Below, in pieces: positions 18,538 through 26,312 of a stretch of 64,000 bases of DNA. Below the pieces are notes generated by a model. The model was given only the letters and a program-made list of their open reading frames with translations. It had not been told where the DNA came from and ran no database searches. Source of the DNA: Microbacterium sp. SZ1 (GTDB lineage: Bacteria; Actinomycetota; Actinomycetes; Actinomycetales; Microbacteriaceae); the NCBI RefSeq assembly GCF_002362255.1, contig NZ_LPVV01000004.1, forward strand, positions 186,001 through 250,000, given 5' to 3'. How positions within the stretch are numbered: the first letter of the stretch is position 1; each line of letters starts with the position of its first letter. A program made the translations under genes and the position numbers.

Positions 18538-18636
18538 TCAGGGCGCCGCCCCCTTGAGGAGCAACCCGGCGAGGAAGGCGACGGCGATGAGTCCCAGCGT
18601 CAGAAGGACGCATCCGATCACGATCGTGCGCGACAC
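18538..18636 (-). CDS. Possible 32-residue membrane peptide after the S9 peptidase gene
   Basis: An open frame with GTG start reading VSRTIVIGCVLLTLGLIAVA then FLAGLLLKGAAP, one clear hydrophobic span. It lies in the same frame as the S9 peptidase; the stretch between that gene's stop and this GTG has no usable start codon and reads as a Pro/Ala-rich linker. It could be a small membrane protein, the relic of a C-terminal membrane anchor, or chance. A terminator hairpin (18660-18684) lies upstream, which argues against strong expression from the peptidase promoter. Confidence 0.3.
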   Translation of the reverse strand: MSRTIVIGCVLLTLGLIAVAFLAGLLLKGAAP

Positions 18637-18659
18637 GAAGAAACCGGTGCCGTGGCCTT

Positions 18660-18684
18660 GCGTCGGGGGCTCATCCCCCGACGC
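18660..18684 (-). terminator. Stem-loop after the S9 peptidase gene
   Basis: GCGTCGGGGG and CCCCCGACGC form a perfect 10-bp stem with a 5-base loop, starting 37 nt after the peptidase stop codon. Confidence 0.65.
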
Positions 18685-18720
18685 TATCGCGGCGGGTGCC
18701 GCGGGGCGCGCCGCGTCGGG

Positions 18721-20553
18721 TCAGCCGTCCCAGCGCTCTCCGGCAAGGGTGCGGCGGGCGAACTCGTGCATCCGACGCTGGTCGACCGCCGCGGCATCCA
18801 GCCCGGTGGGCTCATGCCCACCCTCGAAGACGTCCAGTACGACGTCGCCGCCACGCGCGCTCAGCTCGTCGACGTAGCGCTGCACGCCGACGATCGGAGT
18901 GCGGGTATCGACGTCGCCCTGGTTGATCCACACGGAGGCCGTCACGTCGTCGAGATAGGTGATGGCCGAGAAGGGTTCGACCATCTCCGGCGGGACCCAC
19001 GAGCTCCACACACTGCGCACCGCGGGGTTCATCGCGTCGATCGCCGCCGACCACTCGGCTACCGCGACGTGGGCGAGTCCGCCGGCGAACAGGTCGGGCA
19101 GCCGTCCGACGCTGAGCAGGGTCATGTGCCCGCCGTAGGACGCACCCGTGATGAACGTCGTCGCGGGGTCGGCGAGGCCCTGCTCGCGGAGGAAGCCGAT
19201 CGCGGCCGCGACGTCTTCGATCTCCCGATCTCCGCCGACGCCCCAGAAGCCCTCTCGAAAGGCGCGGCCGAATGTCACCGACCCGCGATAGTTGAGCGCG
19301 GCGACGGCGAAGCCGGCATCCAGCCACGCCTGCGCCGAGGGATCGTAGCCGTCGACCGTCACGAGGTTCGGCCCGCCATGGATGGTCAGCACCGTGCCGA
19401 GCGGCTCAGCCCGCGACGGCCGCCCCCACCAGAGCTGTACGCGGGTGCCGTCGGCGCTCGGCACCATGGCCGAAGCGAGCGGATGCCCCGGCGGCACCGG
19501 TGCGGGCTCGATCAGGGTGACCGCGGTGCCGTCGGCGGCGATCTGCTCGACGTGCAAAGGCACGTCCCAGGTCGAGCGCACGGCACGCACGGCGCCGGTC
19601 GGTGCGAAGTACGACGCCCATTGGAACGGATGCAGGTCGGCCACGTCGGGGTCGAAGACGCTGCCGCCCTCTGCCACCACACGCACGTCGCCGGTGGCCT
19701 CGGCGATCTCGAGCAGACGGTGGATGCCGTCGTCGACGTGAACCGCGAGGATCCGGCCGGTCGGCGAGTGCCAGTCGACCGGGACCACCTCACCGGCGAG
19801 ATCGGGCAGGTCGAAGTCGACGCGCTCCCCCGTGCGAACGCTCCAGATCGCGGGGCGCGAGAACCCGCTGCGCTCGGTGTTCAGCAGGAGACGGTCGTCA
19901 CCGGCATCCGACGCGAAGCGCACTCCGCGCACGGGCCCGGCGGGGAGGTCGTCGAGAGTCGCGACGACCTCGCCGGTACGACCGTCGACGACCGTGAGCA
20001 GCGGACGGCGGATGCCGGGATTGTGCGCCGTCGTGTCGACCGAGACGAGCGCGCCGTCAGGGGAGATCTGCCCGTACCAGGCCTCCACGGGGTTCGAGTA
20101 GACGACCCGGGGATCGCCCCACGGAGCTGCGGGGATCACGAGCACGTGGAAGCCGTCCTCGTCGACCACGGTCGAGACGACCGAGCGGCCGTCGAACGAG
20201 GACTCGAGACCGCGCAGGACGTACGGGGCGCGGCCGGGCGTCAGCGAGACGCGTTCGGAGCCGTCGACCGCGAAAGCGACGAGACCGCCGACCTCCGATC
20301 CGCCGTCGTCGTCGAGGTCGACCACCCAGCGGGCATCCGCCGTGAGGATCGCTCCGACCCCGACCGGGAACGGCAGGAGATCACTCGGCGCAGCGGGCGC
20401 ACGCCAGATGCGACCGCGCGCGCCGTCGGGGTGGTTCTCGACGAGGAGGGCGAGGTCGTCCGGGCCGGGCACGGGGCGCACCGTCAGCAGGTACGGCACC
20501 GCGAAGCGCGCATCGAGCGCCTCGTCGGACGGGACTGCGGGGACCTCGAGCAT
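18721..20553 (-). CDS. S9-family serine peptidase (prolyl oligopeptidase/acylaminoacyl peptidase type)
   Basis: A 610-residue protein: an N-terminal beta-propeller-like part (residues about 20-375) and a C-terminal alpha/beta-hydrolase domain. Catalytic Ser472 lies in GASYGGH, Asp549 in GDVDTRTP and His580 in EGGHEPT, with the oxyanion-region HGGP at 392-395. S9 enzymes cleave short peptides or N-acyl residues, in the cytoplasm here since no signal peptide is seen. The ATG at 20553 follows AAGGAG. The operator at 20594-20612 overlaps its likely -10 (TATAGT), so the TetR encoded next door probably represses it. Confidence 0.9.
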   Translation of the reverse strand: MLEVPAVPSDEALDARFAVPYLLTVRPVPGPDDLALLVENHPDGARGRIWRAPAAPSDLLPFPVGVGAILTADARWVVDLDDDGGSEVGGLVAFAVDGSERVSLTPGRAPYVLRGLESSFDGRSVVSTVVDEDGFHVLVIPAAPWGDPRVVYSNPVEAWYGQISPDGALVSVDTTAHNPGIRRPLLTVVDGRTGEVVATLDDLPAGPVRGVRFASDAGDDRLLLNTERSGFSRPAIWSVRTGERVDFDLPDLAGEVVPVDWHSPTGRILAVHVDDGIHRLLEIAEATGDVRVVAEGGSVFDPDVADLHPFQWASYFAPTGAVRAVRSTWDVPLHVEQIAADGTAVTLIEPAPVPPGHPLASAMVPSADGTRVQLWWGRPSRAEPLGTVLTIHGGPNLVTVDGYDPSAQAWLDAGFAVAALNYRGSVTFGRAFREGFWGVGGDREIEDVAAAIGFLREQGLADPATTFITGASYGGHMTLLSVGRLPDLFAGGLAHVAVAEWSAAIDAMNPAVRSVWSSWVPPEMVEPFSAITYLDDVTASVWINQGDVDTRTPIVGVQRYVDELSARGGDVVLDVFEGGHEPTGLDAAAVDQRRMHEFARRTLAGERWDG

Positions 20554-20593
20554 CCTTGCTCCTTCATGTCGCACCCATGCTCGCGCACGCGTT

Positions 20594-20612
20594 GGTCAAT
20601 AACGTTGACTAT
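20594..20612. promoter_or_regulatory. TetR-type operator, site B (S9 peptidase / tetR intergenic region)
   Basis: GGTCAATAACGTTGACTAT, with a near-perfect dyad GGTCAA-N5-TTGACT. On the minus strand TATAGT inside it is a good -10 for the peptidase gene. Next to it, AACAGT-GGCT-ACTGTT (20613-20628) is another perfect dyad of unknown meaning. Confidence 0.7.
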
Positions 20613-20740
20613 AACAGTGGCTACTGTTCCGAGGCTAGACTTCGGGCATTGTCGACGGCACTGACAGCTCGGCTGACAGGCGTGAGGTACCGTGAATCTG
20701 CGCGAGCCGACACGGCCGCGATCTGCGAACGGAGTACTCG

Positions 20741-21472
20741 ATGGCGACACGGAAGGCCGCGGATCCGGCGAAGAAGCCGGCAGCGACATCCGGTGCGAAG
20801 GCGACCAAGGCAACCGGTCGCCCGCGCCGAGCCCGCGACTCGCTCAGCCGCGAGATCATCGTCGCCGCCGCCGACCGCGTGGTCGAGCGCGAAGGCCTCG
20901 ACCGCCTGACGTTCCAATCGATCGGCGAAGAGCTCGGCGCACACCCCACGTCGATCTACCGGCACTTCCGCGATAAGGACGAACTGCTGCTCGCGCTCAT
21001 CGACACGCTGCGCGCCCGCTCGTACAGCGGCGGCATGGTCGCGACCGACGACTGGCTCGCCGACCTGCGCGCCCAGGCGCACCTCATCCACGACCACTAC
21101 ATGCGCTATCCCGAGTTCGCCCTGCAGATGGCGCTGCGCCGGCCGACGGACTTCTCGTCGATGGAGTTCTCGATCGGCGCGCTGCGCCGCGGCGGGTACG
21201 ACAGGGAGCAGGCCGCCCTGTATGCCAGGGCGCTCGGGCAGCTGATCCGCTCGGCGTCGAGCATCCAGGCGGCGCTCACCGCGATTCCGGCCGAGGTGCA
21301 GGATGCCGATGAGCTGACGTGGCAGATGGACCGCCGCCGCCTCGACGCCGACGAGTATCCGGAGATCACGTGGGCGGGCGACGCGCTGCCCGGCATCCGC
21401 GACCCCCGGGCCTGGGAGACGGCGCTCGACCTGATGCTGGAGAGCATCGCACGACACGCCCCCGGCGCCTGA
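20741..21472 (+). CDS. TetR-family regulator, candidate controller of the peptide/dehalogenase regulon
   Basis: A 243-residue TetR protein with a long basic, Ala-rich N-terminal extension (residues 1-32), then an HTH at about 55-78 (TFQSIGEELGAHPTSIYRHF) and a C-terminal helical ligand domain. It is divergent from the S9 peptidase gene, and the shared intergenic region carries operator site B; the same operator lies before the importer operon and before the hydrolase/M20 operon. By position it is the natural binder of these sites. The inducer is probably the imported compound or a breakdown product. ATG at 20741 has GGAG upstream. Confidence 0.9.
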   Translation: MATRKAADPAKKPAATSGAKATKATGRPRRARDSLSREIIVAAADRVVEREGLDRLTFQSIGEELGAHPTSIYRHFRDKDELLLALIDTLRARSYSGGMVATDDWLADLRAQAHLIHDHYMRYPEFALQMALRRPTDFSSMEFSIGALRRGGYDREQAALYARALGQLIRSASSIQAALTAIPAEVQDADELTWQMDRRRLDADEYPEITWAGDALPGIRDPRAWETALDLMLESIARHAPGA

Positions 21473-21493
21473 CGCGGGCAAGGCGTCTTGTGC

Positions 21494-21577
21494 GCGCATA
21501 ACGAAGGAGATCTCGCGCTACGAAGGAGCATCTACGCGGATTCGTCCTGCGATACGTGAGATCTCCTTCTTTGTGCG
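21494..21577. repeat. Palindromic repeat family 4 (AAGGAGATCTC), copy 1
   Basis: Imperfect arms of about 24 bases: GCGCATAACGAAGGAGATCT at the left and its near-complement ending GTGCGC at the right, with another CGAAGGAGCAT unit in the loop. It sits between the convergent tetR and M20 peptidase genes. A second copy lies at 34143-34211. Confidence 0.75.
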
Positions 21578-21588
21578 CGTGGCGCGAG

Positions 21589-22689
21589 TCAGCCCGCGCC
21601 CGATTCAGAGGCGGCGTCGAGGTCGTCGATCATGCCGGCGAGCAGATCGATCCGCTCGTGCAGCGACGCGATGGACACCCACTCGTGGTCGGCGTGGGCG
21701 CCGGAGCCGCGCGGCCCGAGGCCGTCCAGGGTCCTCGCGCCGACCGCGGCGGTGAAGTTGCCGTCCGACGCCCCTCCCGCCGACACCGCCTCGACCTCGG
21801 CGTGCCCGAGCCGCTCGGCGACGCGGCGCGCACACGCGAGCAGCTCCTCCGACACGCTCTGCTCCATGGGCGGCCGGTTGATGCCGCCGTGCACGTCGAC
21901 CCGCACATCGGGCGTATGGGCGCCGAGCGACTGCATCCGTCCGTCGACCCGTTCGAGCTCGTCGAGTGTCCAGGCGCGGACGTCGACGCGCAGCTCGGCG
22001 TGTTCGGGGATGACGTTGGTGACCGTGCCGGCCTCCGCGACGGTCGGGCTCACCGTCGTGCCTCGGTCATCGTCGGCGAGCAGCGGCAGCGCCAGCACGT
22101 GGTGGGCGAGCTCGGCGAGGGCGCTGCGTCCCTTCGCCGGTTCGAGTCCGGCGTGCGCGGCGCGTCCGGTGAAGGCGAGGCGGTAGATGCTGCCACCGCG
22201 CCGAGCGATCTTGAGCGCGCCGTCGAGGCTGGGTTCGAGCACGAGTACCGTGCCCACGCGGGCAGCCTCGCGCTCGATCAGCGCACGGGATGTGATCGAG
22301 CCGACCTCCTCGTCGCTCGTGAGAAGGATCGCGACGCGTTCGGGGCGCGCCACCTTCTCGAGGGCGGCGGCGATGATCACGATGCCCGCCTTCATGTCGA
22401 AGACACCGGGGCCGGTGGCGCGATCGCCGTCGACCCGGAATGGGCGCTCGGCGATCGTGCCCGCTGGGAAGACCGTGTCGACGTGGCCGATCAGCAGCAC
22501 CGTCGGATCGTCCCCACCCGACCATCGCAGATGCGCGACGCCCTCGACCGTCTCGAGGTCGCCATCGCCCACGATGGGACTGATCCACGAGCGAATGAGC
22601 TGCTGCGCAGCGGCCAGGCCCGCGGAATCCCCCGTCGGCGTCTCGATCGTCACCAGCTCAGCGAGCCGGTCGACCTCGCGCGCGGTCAT
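21589..22689 (-). CDS. M20-family metallopeptidase (carboxypeptidase G2-like)
   Basis: A 366-residue M20 zinc peptidase. Metal and catalytic residues: His69 and Asp71 in GHVDTVF, Asp98 in GPGVFDMKAG, and the Glu pair at 127-128 in SDEEVGS. The dimerisation insert follows, with FTGRAAHAGLEPAKGRSA, and a late His in GAHADHEW. This pattern fits the carboxypeptidase G2 branch, which removes C-terminal residues or deacylates N-acyl amino acids. It overlaps the hydrolase gene by 4 nt and is in the same operon, under operator C. There is no signal peptide, so it acts on material already imported. Confidence 0.9.
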   Translation of the reverse strand: MTAREVDRLAELVTIETPTGDSAGLAAAQQLIRSWISPIVGDGDLETVEGVAHLRWSGGDDPTVLLIGHVDTVFPAGTIAERPFRVDGDRATGPGVFDMKAGIVIIAAALEKVARPERVAILLTSDEEVGSITSRALIEREAARVGTVLVLEPSLDGALKIARRGGSIYRLAFTGRAAHAGLEPAKGRSALAELAHHVLALPLLADDDRGTTVSPTVAEAGTVTNVIPEHAELRVDVRAWTLDELERVDGRMQSLGAHTPDVRVDVHGGINRPPMEQSVSEELLACARRVAERLGHAEVEAVSAGGASDGNFTAAVGARTLDGLGPRGSGAHADHEWVSIASLHERIDLLAGMIDDLDAASESGAG

Positions 22690-23561
22690 GCGCCCACCTC
22701 CGCGAGAAAGGTGCGGAGTGCGGATGCCGTGGGCGCCGGCGACTCCTCAGCGAGGTAGTGGTCGGCGTCGATCGACCGGCCCGTGATGCCTGGAGCGTAC
22801 GGCTCCCAGGTCGACAGCACGTCGAAGTTGCGGCCGACGTAGCTGTGCGCTCCCCAGAGGGCGAGGGTCGGCGCGGTGACGACTCGCCCCGCCGACCGGT
22901 CGGCGCGGTCGTGGTCGAGATCGACGGATGCCGCGGCGCGATAGTCGGCGCCGGAGGCGTGCACGGTATCGAGGTCGAAGCAGCGCCGATACTCGTCGAA
23001 CGCATCGGGCAGGGCATCGCCGTCGTGCCGGCGTCCGGCGAATCGGCTGCGCAGCCAGGTCTCCGGATCGGCCCCGATCAGGGCCTCAGGGAGCCCGTCT
23101 GCGCGCGCGAGGAAGAACCAGTGGAAGTACGCGGTCGCCATCTCGCGGTCGACGTTCTCAAACATGTGCAGCGTCGGCACGATGTCGAGCACGGCGAGCG
23201 CCGTCACGGCCTCCGGGTGATCGAGCGCCAGGCGGTGCCCGACGCGGCCGCCCCGGTCGTGGCCGATCACTGCGAAGCTCGCGTGTCCGAGCTGCCGCAT
23301 GAGCGCGACCTGGTCGCGCGCCATGTCGCGCTTCGCATACGGGGCATCTCGCGGCTTGGCGGAGTCTCCGTATCCACGCAGGTCGGCGGCGACGATCGTG
23401 TGGTCCACGGCGAGCGCGCCGGCGACGGCATCCCACATCGCCTTGGTCTCGGGGTAGCCGTGCAGCAGCAGCACGGCCGGCCCGGAGCCGCGGACCTCAG
23501 CCGCGATCCGGATGCCGTCGCACTCCGCCGTGATCGACACGGGAGCGGGAGGTGTGGTCAT
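22686..23561 (-). CDS. Haloacetate/fluoroacetate dehalogenase-like alpha/beta hydrolase
   Basis: A 291-residue alpha/beta hydrolase with Asp nucleophile: GHDRGGRVGHRLALDHPE puts Asp102 at the nucleophile elbow. By spacing it matches fluoroacetate dehalogenase residue for residue: Arg103 and Arg106 (carboxylate clamp, +1 and +4), Asp126 (+24, acid of the triad, in VLDIVPT), His147-Trp148 (+45/46, halide pocket, in YFHWFF), Tyr207 (in ADYRA) and His268 (in DADHYL). The oxyanion region is HGYPETKAMW. Such enzymes displace halide from short 2-haloacids; epoxide hydrolases share the Asp but not the whole set. It leads the two-gene operon with the M20 peptidase. Start ATG 23561 chosen; the upstream TTG lies in the operator. 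Confidence 0.85.
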   Translation of the reverse strand: MTTPPAPVSITAECDGIRIAAEVRGSGPAVLLLHGYPETKAMWDAVAGALAVDHTIVAADLRGYGDSAKPRDAPYAKRDMARDQVALMRQLGHASFAVIGHDRGGRVGHRLALDHPEAVTALAVLDIVPTLHMFENVDREMATAYFHWFFLARADGLPEALIGADPETWLRSRFAGRRHDGDALPDAFDEYRRCFDLDTVHASGADYRAAASVDLDHDRADRSAGRVVTAPTLALWGAHSYVGRNFDVLSTWEPYAPGITGRSIDADHYLAEESPAPTASALRTFLAEVGA

Positions 23562-23585
23562 CGTCGTCCAACCGTCGGAACAGCA

Positions 23586-23604
23586 AGTCAATAGCGTTGA
23601 CTAT
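23586..23604. promoter_or_regulatory. TetR-type operator, site C (dehalogenase/M20 operon)
   Basis: AGTCAATAGCGTTGACTAT, a dyad AGTCAA-N5-TTGACT. On the minus strand it overlaps TATAGT, a good -10 for the hydrolase gene starting 25 nt further on. A trailing CATTGAC at 23608-23614 looks like an extra half site. Confidence 0.7.
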
Positions 23605-23683
23605 ATCATTGACGAGCGAATCCGCCACCCCGGTTCTGCTCGGGTGTCCACCGGAACAACGCCGGAAGTAGGCTGAGGGCATC

Positions 23684-24493
23684 ATGGACGAGTTCATCCG
23701 CGGTTTCTGGGTATGGGCAGGCACCTATTGGTGGCTCATCTTCCCCGTCATGGGTATGGCCGGCGGAGCCGCGAAGGCCTGGGAGCGCAGTGCGAAGCGC
23801 CGGCATGAACGCCGTCTCGAGACGCTCCGCGTGAAGGCCGAGCTCAAGGCGGCGCAGCTCGAAGCCCGCGCCGGGGGCAGGCGTCAGGGACCGTCGGTCG
23901 TCGACACCACGGCCCCGCCCGTCGCATCGAACACCCTGCTCGAGCGGCTCTTCGCCGAGCACGACGAGATCACCGCGCGGTGGCTCGACTACGAACTCGA
24001 CGTCGCGAAGCTCATCGCGTTCCCCGCCATGAGCGACGGCCGCCAGCCGCTCGTCGCCGCGTTCCTGCGGGCGAAGCGCACGGCCGACGCGCTGCGTCCG
24101 GCATCCGCCGACGCCCCCGTGACCGAGCAGCAGGTGTCGGAGTACCTCGACGCGGTCGGCGCCTACGCCGTGGCGTTCGAGGTCGCGGAGAAGGATGCCA
24201 GGCGACTGCGCGACTCGACCTTCACCGAACCGGAGCGCAAGCGTCTCGATCGTGCGCAGCAGCTGCTCAAGGTCGCGGTCGACGAATCGGCCACGCAGGC
24301 CGAGCGGAACATCGCCTACAAGCGGGTGCGCGACGAGCTCGACGGGCTGATCCTGCTCAGCGACGAGGCCGTGCAGGTGCTCGAGAAGCAGGTGGCACGC
24401 GAGCTCCCCGCCCACCCGGCAGCGATTCCGGATGCTCCGGAATCGCATCCCGAACCCGAGCGGCTGCCGCTGCGCCGCGACGAGGCATCATGA
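23684..24493 (+). CDS. N-terminally anchored coiled-coil membrane protein, unknown function
   Basis: A 269-residue protein I do not recognise. The N-terminus carries an aromatic membrane segment (about residues 8-30: GFWVWAGTYWWLIFPVMGMA). It is followed by a basic, charged helix (AKRRHERRLETLRVKAELKA) likely to be a coiled coil, and then a helical domain with ERLFAEHDEITARWLDYELD. The C-terminal 25 residues are Pro/Glu rich. It overlaps the SMP-30 gene by 4 nt. TAGGCT at 23669-23674, 9 nt before the ATG, suggests a leaderless or near-leaderless mRNA. Confidence 0.75.
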   Translation: MDEFIRGFWVWAGTYWWLIFPVMGMAGGAAKAWERSAKRRHERRLETLRVKAELKAAQLEARAGGRRQGPSVVDTTAPPVASNTLLERLFAEHDEITARWLDYELDVAKLIAFPAMSDGRQPLVAAFLRAKRTADALRPASADAPVTEQQVSEYLDAVGAYAVAFEVAEKDARRLRDSTFTEPERKRLDRAQQLLKVAVDESATQAERNIAYKRVRDELDGLILLSDEAVQVLEKQVARELPAHPAAIPDAPESHPEPERLPLRRDEAS

Positions 24494-25335
24494 CGCCGGA
24501 GAATCTGACCGGGCCGATCTGCGTGCACGCCGAGGCGCCGGTGTGGTCGCCGTCGTGGGGCGGGGTCAGATGGGTGGATGCCGAGGCCGCCGACCTCGTG
24601 ACCCTGCGCGACGACGGCATCCACCGCCTGCACCTCGACGACGACTACGCGGCGTTCTTCCGGCCTCGCATCGGCGGCGGCTTCGTCGCGGTCGGGGCGC
24701 GCCGTCTTCACCTCGCCGACACCGCGGACGGACCGGCGCGGGTCGTGGCGTCCTTCGATCTCGGGTCCGCGCAGTTCAACGACGGCACGGTCGATCCGCG
24801 GGGTCGCCTGCTCGCCGGATCCATGGCCACCGGGAACGACAGCGCGGCCGGGAGAGTGCTGCGCATCGACGGCGATCTCTCCTCGACCGACGTGCTGTCC
24901 GGAGTCGAGACCTCGAACGGCATCGGTTTCTCCCCCGACGCCACGCTTGCCTATTACAACGACACACCGACGGGCCGCGTCGACGTGTTCGACGTCGTCG
25001 ACGGCGAGCTGCGCGACCGGCGCGGGTTCGTGTCGATCGCGGACGACCAGGGGCTGCCGGACGGCCTCACCGTCGCGGCGGACGGTTCTGTCTGGGTCGC
25101 GCTCTGGAACGGCTCGGCCGTGCACGGGTACTCGCCCGAAGGGGCGCTGATCGCCCGCATCGAGCTGCCGGTCCCGCAGGTCAGCGCGTGCACGTTCGGC
25201 GGCGACGACCTCGGCACGCTGTTCATCACCACGTCGGCGCAGGGGCTCGGCCCCGATCACGGCACCGAAGCCGGATCGCTGTTCGCGGTGCACCCCGGCG
25301 TGCGCGGTCTGCCGGTCGCGCCGTTCGCCGGCTGA
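24490..25335 (+). CDS. SMP-30/gluconolactonase-family protein
   Basis: A 281-residue six-bladed beta-propeller of the SMP-30/LRE family. Metal ligands are suggested by EAPVW (Glu near residue 14), the Asn in TSNGIGFSPD and the Asp in GLPDGLTVAADGSVW. Members hydrolyse sugar lactones. With the FAH hydrolase, 2-hydroxyacid dehydrogenase, SDRs and enolase-type dehydratase nearby, a lactonase step in sugar-acid breakdown is plausible. It faces those genes from the other strand and is not clearly in their regulon. Confidence 0.85.
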   Translation: MTPENLTGPICVHAEAPVWSPSWGGVRWVDAEAADLVTLRDDGIHRLHLDDDYAAFFRPRIGGGFVAVGARRLHLADTADGPARVVASFDLGSAQFNDGTVDPRGRLLAGSMATGNDSAAGRVLRIDGDLSSTDVLSGVETSNGIGFSPDATLAYYNDTPTGRVDVFDVVDGELRDRRGFVSIADDQGLPDGLTVAADGSVWVALWNGSAVHGYSPEGALIARIELPVPQVSACTFGGDDLGTLFITTSAQGLGPDHGTEAGSLFAVHPGVRGLPVAPFAG

Positions 25336-25353
25336 ATCAGCCACGGTCGGGGT

Positions 25354-25380
25354 GGCGGAGGGGTCCCGACGCCCTCCGCC
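25354..25380. terminator. Bidirectional stem-loop between SMP-30 and FAH genes
   Basis: GGCGGAGGG and CCCTCCGCC form a perfect 9-bp stem with a 9-base loop between convergent genes. A weaker second hairpin (GACACGG at 25384, CCGTGTC at 25410) follows. Confidence 0.6.
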
Positions 25381-25444
25381 CGCGACACGGCTGCACTCAG
25401 CCGGATGAACCGTGTCACGGGCGCAAGGCGCCGGGTCAGCGAGG

Positions 25445-26299
25445 TCAGCGCACCCGGGCGCGCTCCACCCGCTGCCGCTGGCGACCGAGTCCCTCGATCT
25501 CGATCAGCATCTCGTCGCCCTCCGCGAGATACGGGAACCGCCCCGACAGCGCCACACCCTCCGGTGTTCCGGTGTTCACCACGTCGCCGGGCTCCAGCAC
25601 CATGTACTGGCTGAGATCGCGGACGAGCTCGAGAACGGGGAACACCATGTCGGCGGTCGACGAGTCCTGTCGGGCCGCGCCGTTCACCGACGACCGAAGC
25701 CGCAGCGCCTGCGGGTCGACCTCGTCGGCCGGCACGAGCGCAGGCCCGAGCGGATTGAAGGTCTCGGCGCACTTGCCCTTCGACCACTGGCCGCCCGACA
25801 CCTCGATCTGGAAGGCGCGCTCGGACACGTCGTTCGACACGGCGTACCCGGCGATCACGTCGCGCGCCGCCTCGGCCGAGGGCAGGTAGCGCGCGGTGCG
25901 ACCGATCACGACCGCGAGCTCCACCTCCCAGTCGACCTTCTCGGCCTCCGGCGGCAGCAGCACCACGTCGTCGGGCCCGACGACGGTGTTCGGATGCTTG
26001 AAGAAGACCACCGGATGCTCGGGAGGCAGCGACCCCGATTCGGCGGCGTGCGCGGCGTAGTTCATGCCGATGCAGATCACGGCTCCGGGGCGCGCGACCG
26101 GGGCGCCGATGCGCAGACCGCTGATGTCGGCCGCCGGCAGCGCGTCTGCGGCGAGCGCCGCTCGGACGCGGGTGATGCCGCCATCGGCGAGGAACGCCCC
26201 GTCGATGTCGGGCGTGAGCGAGGACAGATCGTAGACGGCACCGTCGTGTCGCACGAAGGGCTTCTCCGAGCCGAGCGATCCGAGACGCAGCAGTTCCAT
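25445..26299 (-). CDS. Fumarylacetoacetate hydrolase-family protein, 2,4-diketo-3-deoxy-acid hydrolase type
   Basis: A 284-residue FAH-fold enzyme. Marks are ICIGMNYAAHAAESG, FFKHPNTVVGPDD, the metal-binding DWEVELAVVIGR, SNDVSERAFQIEVSGGQW followed by SKGKCAETFNPLGP, and TGTPEGVALSG. This pattern is close to the branch that cleaves 2,4-diketo-3-deoxy-L-fuconate or -rhamnonate to pyruvate and lactate. Substrate choice is inferred from pattern memory and from neighbouring genes. It is downstream of the 2-hydroxyacid dehydrogenase gene with 13 nt between them, so they share an operon. Confidence 0.85.
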   Translation of the reverse strand: MELLRLGSLGSEKPFVRHDGAVYDLSSLTPDIDGAFLADGGITRVRAALAADALPAADISGLRIGAPVARPGAVICIGMNYAAHAAESGSLPPEHPVVFFKHPNTVVGPDDVVLLPPEAEKVDWEVELAVVIGRTARYLPSAEAARDVIAGYAVSNDVSERAFQIEVSGGQWSKGKCAETFNPLGPALVPADEVDPQALRLRSSVNGAARQDSSTADMVFPVLELVRDLSQYMVLEPGDVVNTGTPEGVALSGRFPYLAEGDEMLIEIEGLGRQRQRVERARVR

Positions 26300-26312
26300 G
26301 GTCGGCTCGCGA

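Noticed and set aside
22686-23561. Epoxide hydrolase
   Set aside because: It has an Asp nucleophile, but the halide-pocket His-Trp and the paired Arg residues fit haloacetate dehalogenase; the two-Tyr epoxide cap pattern was not seen.
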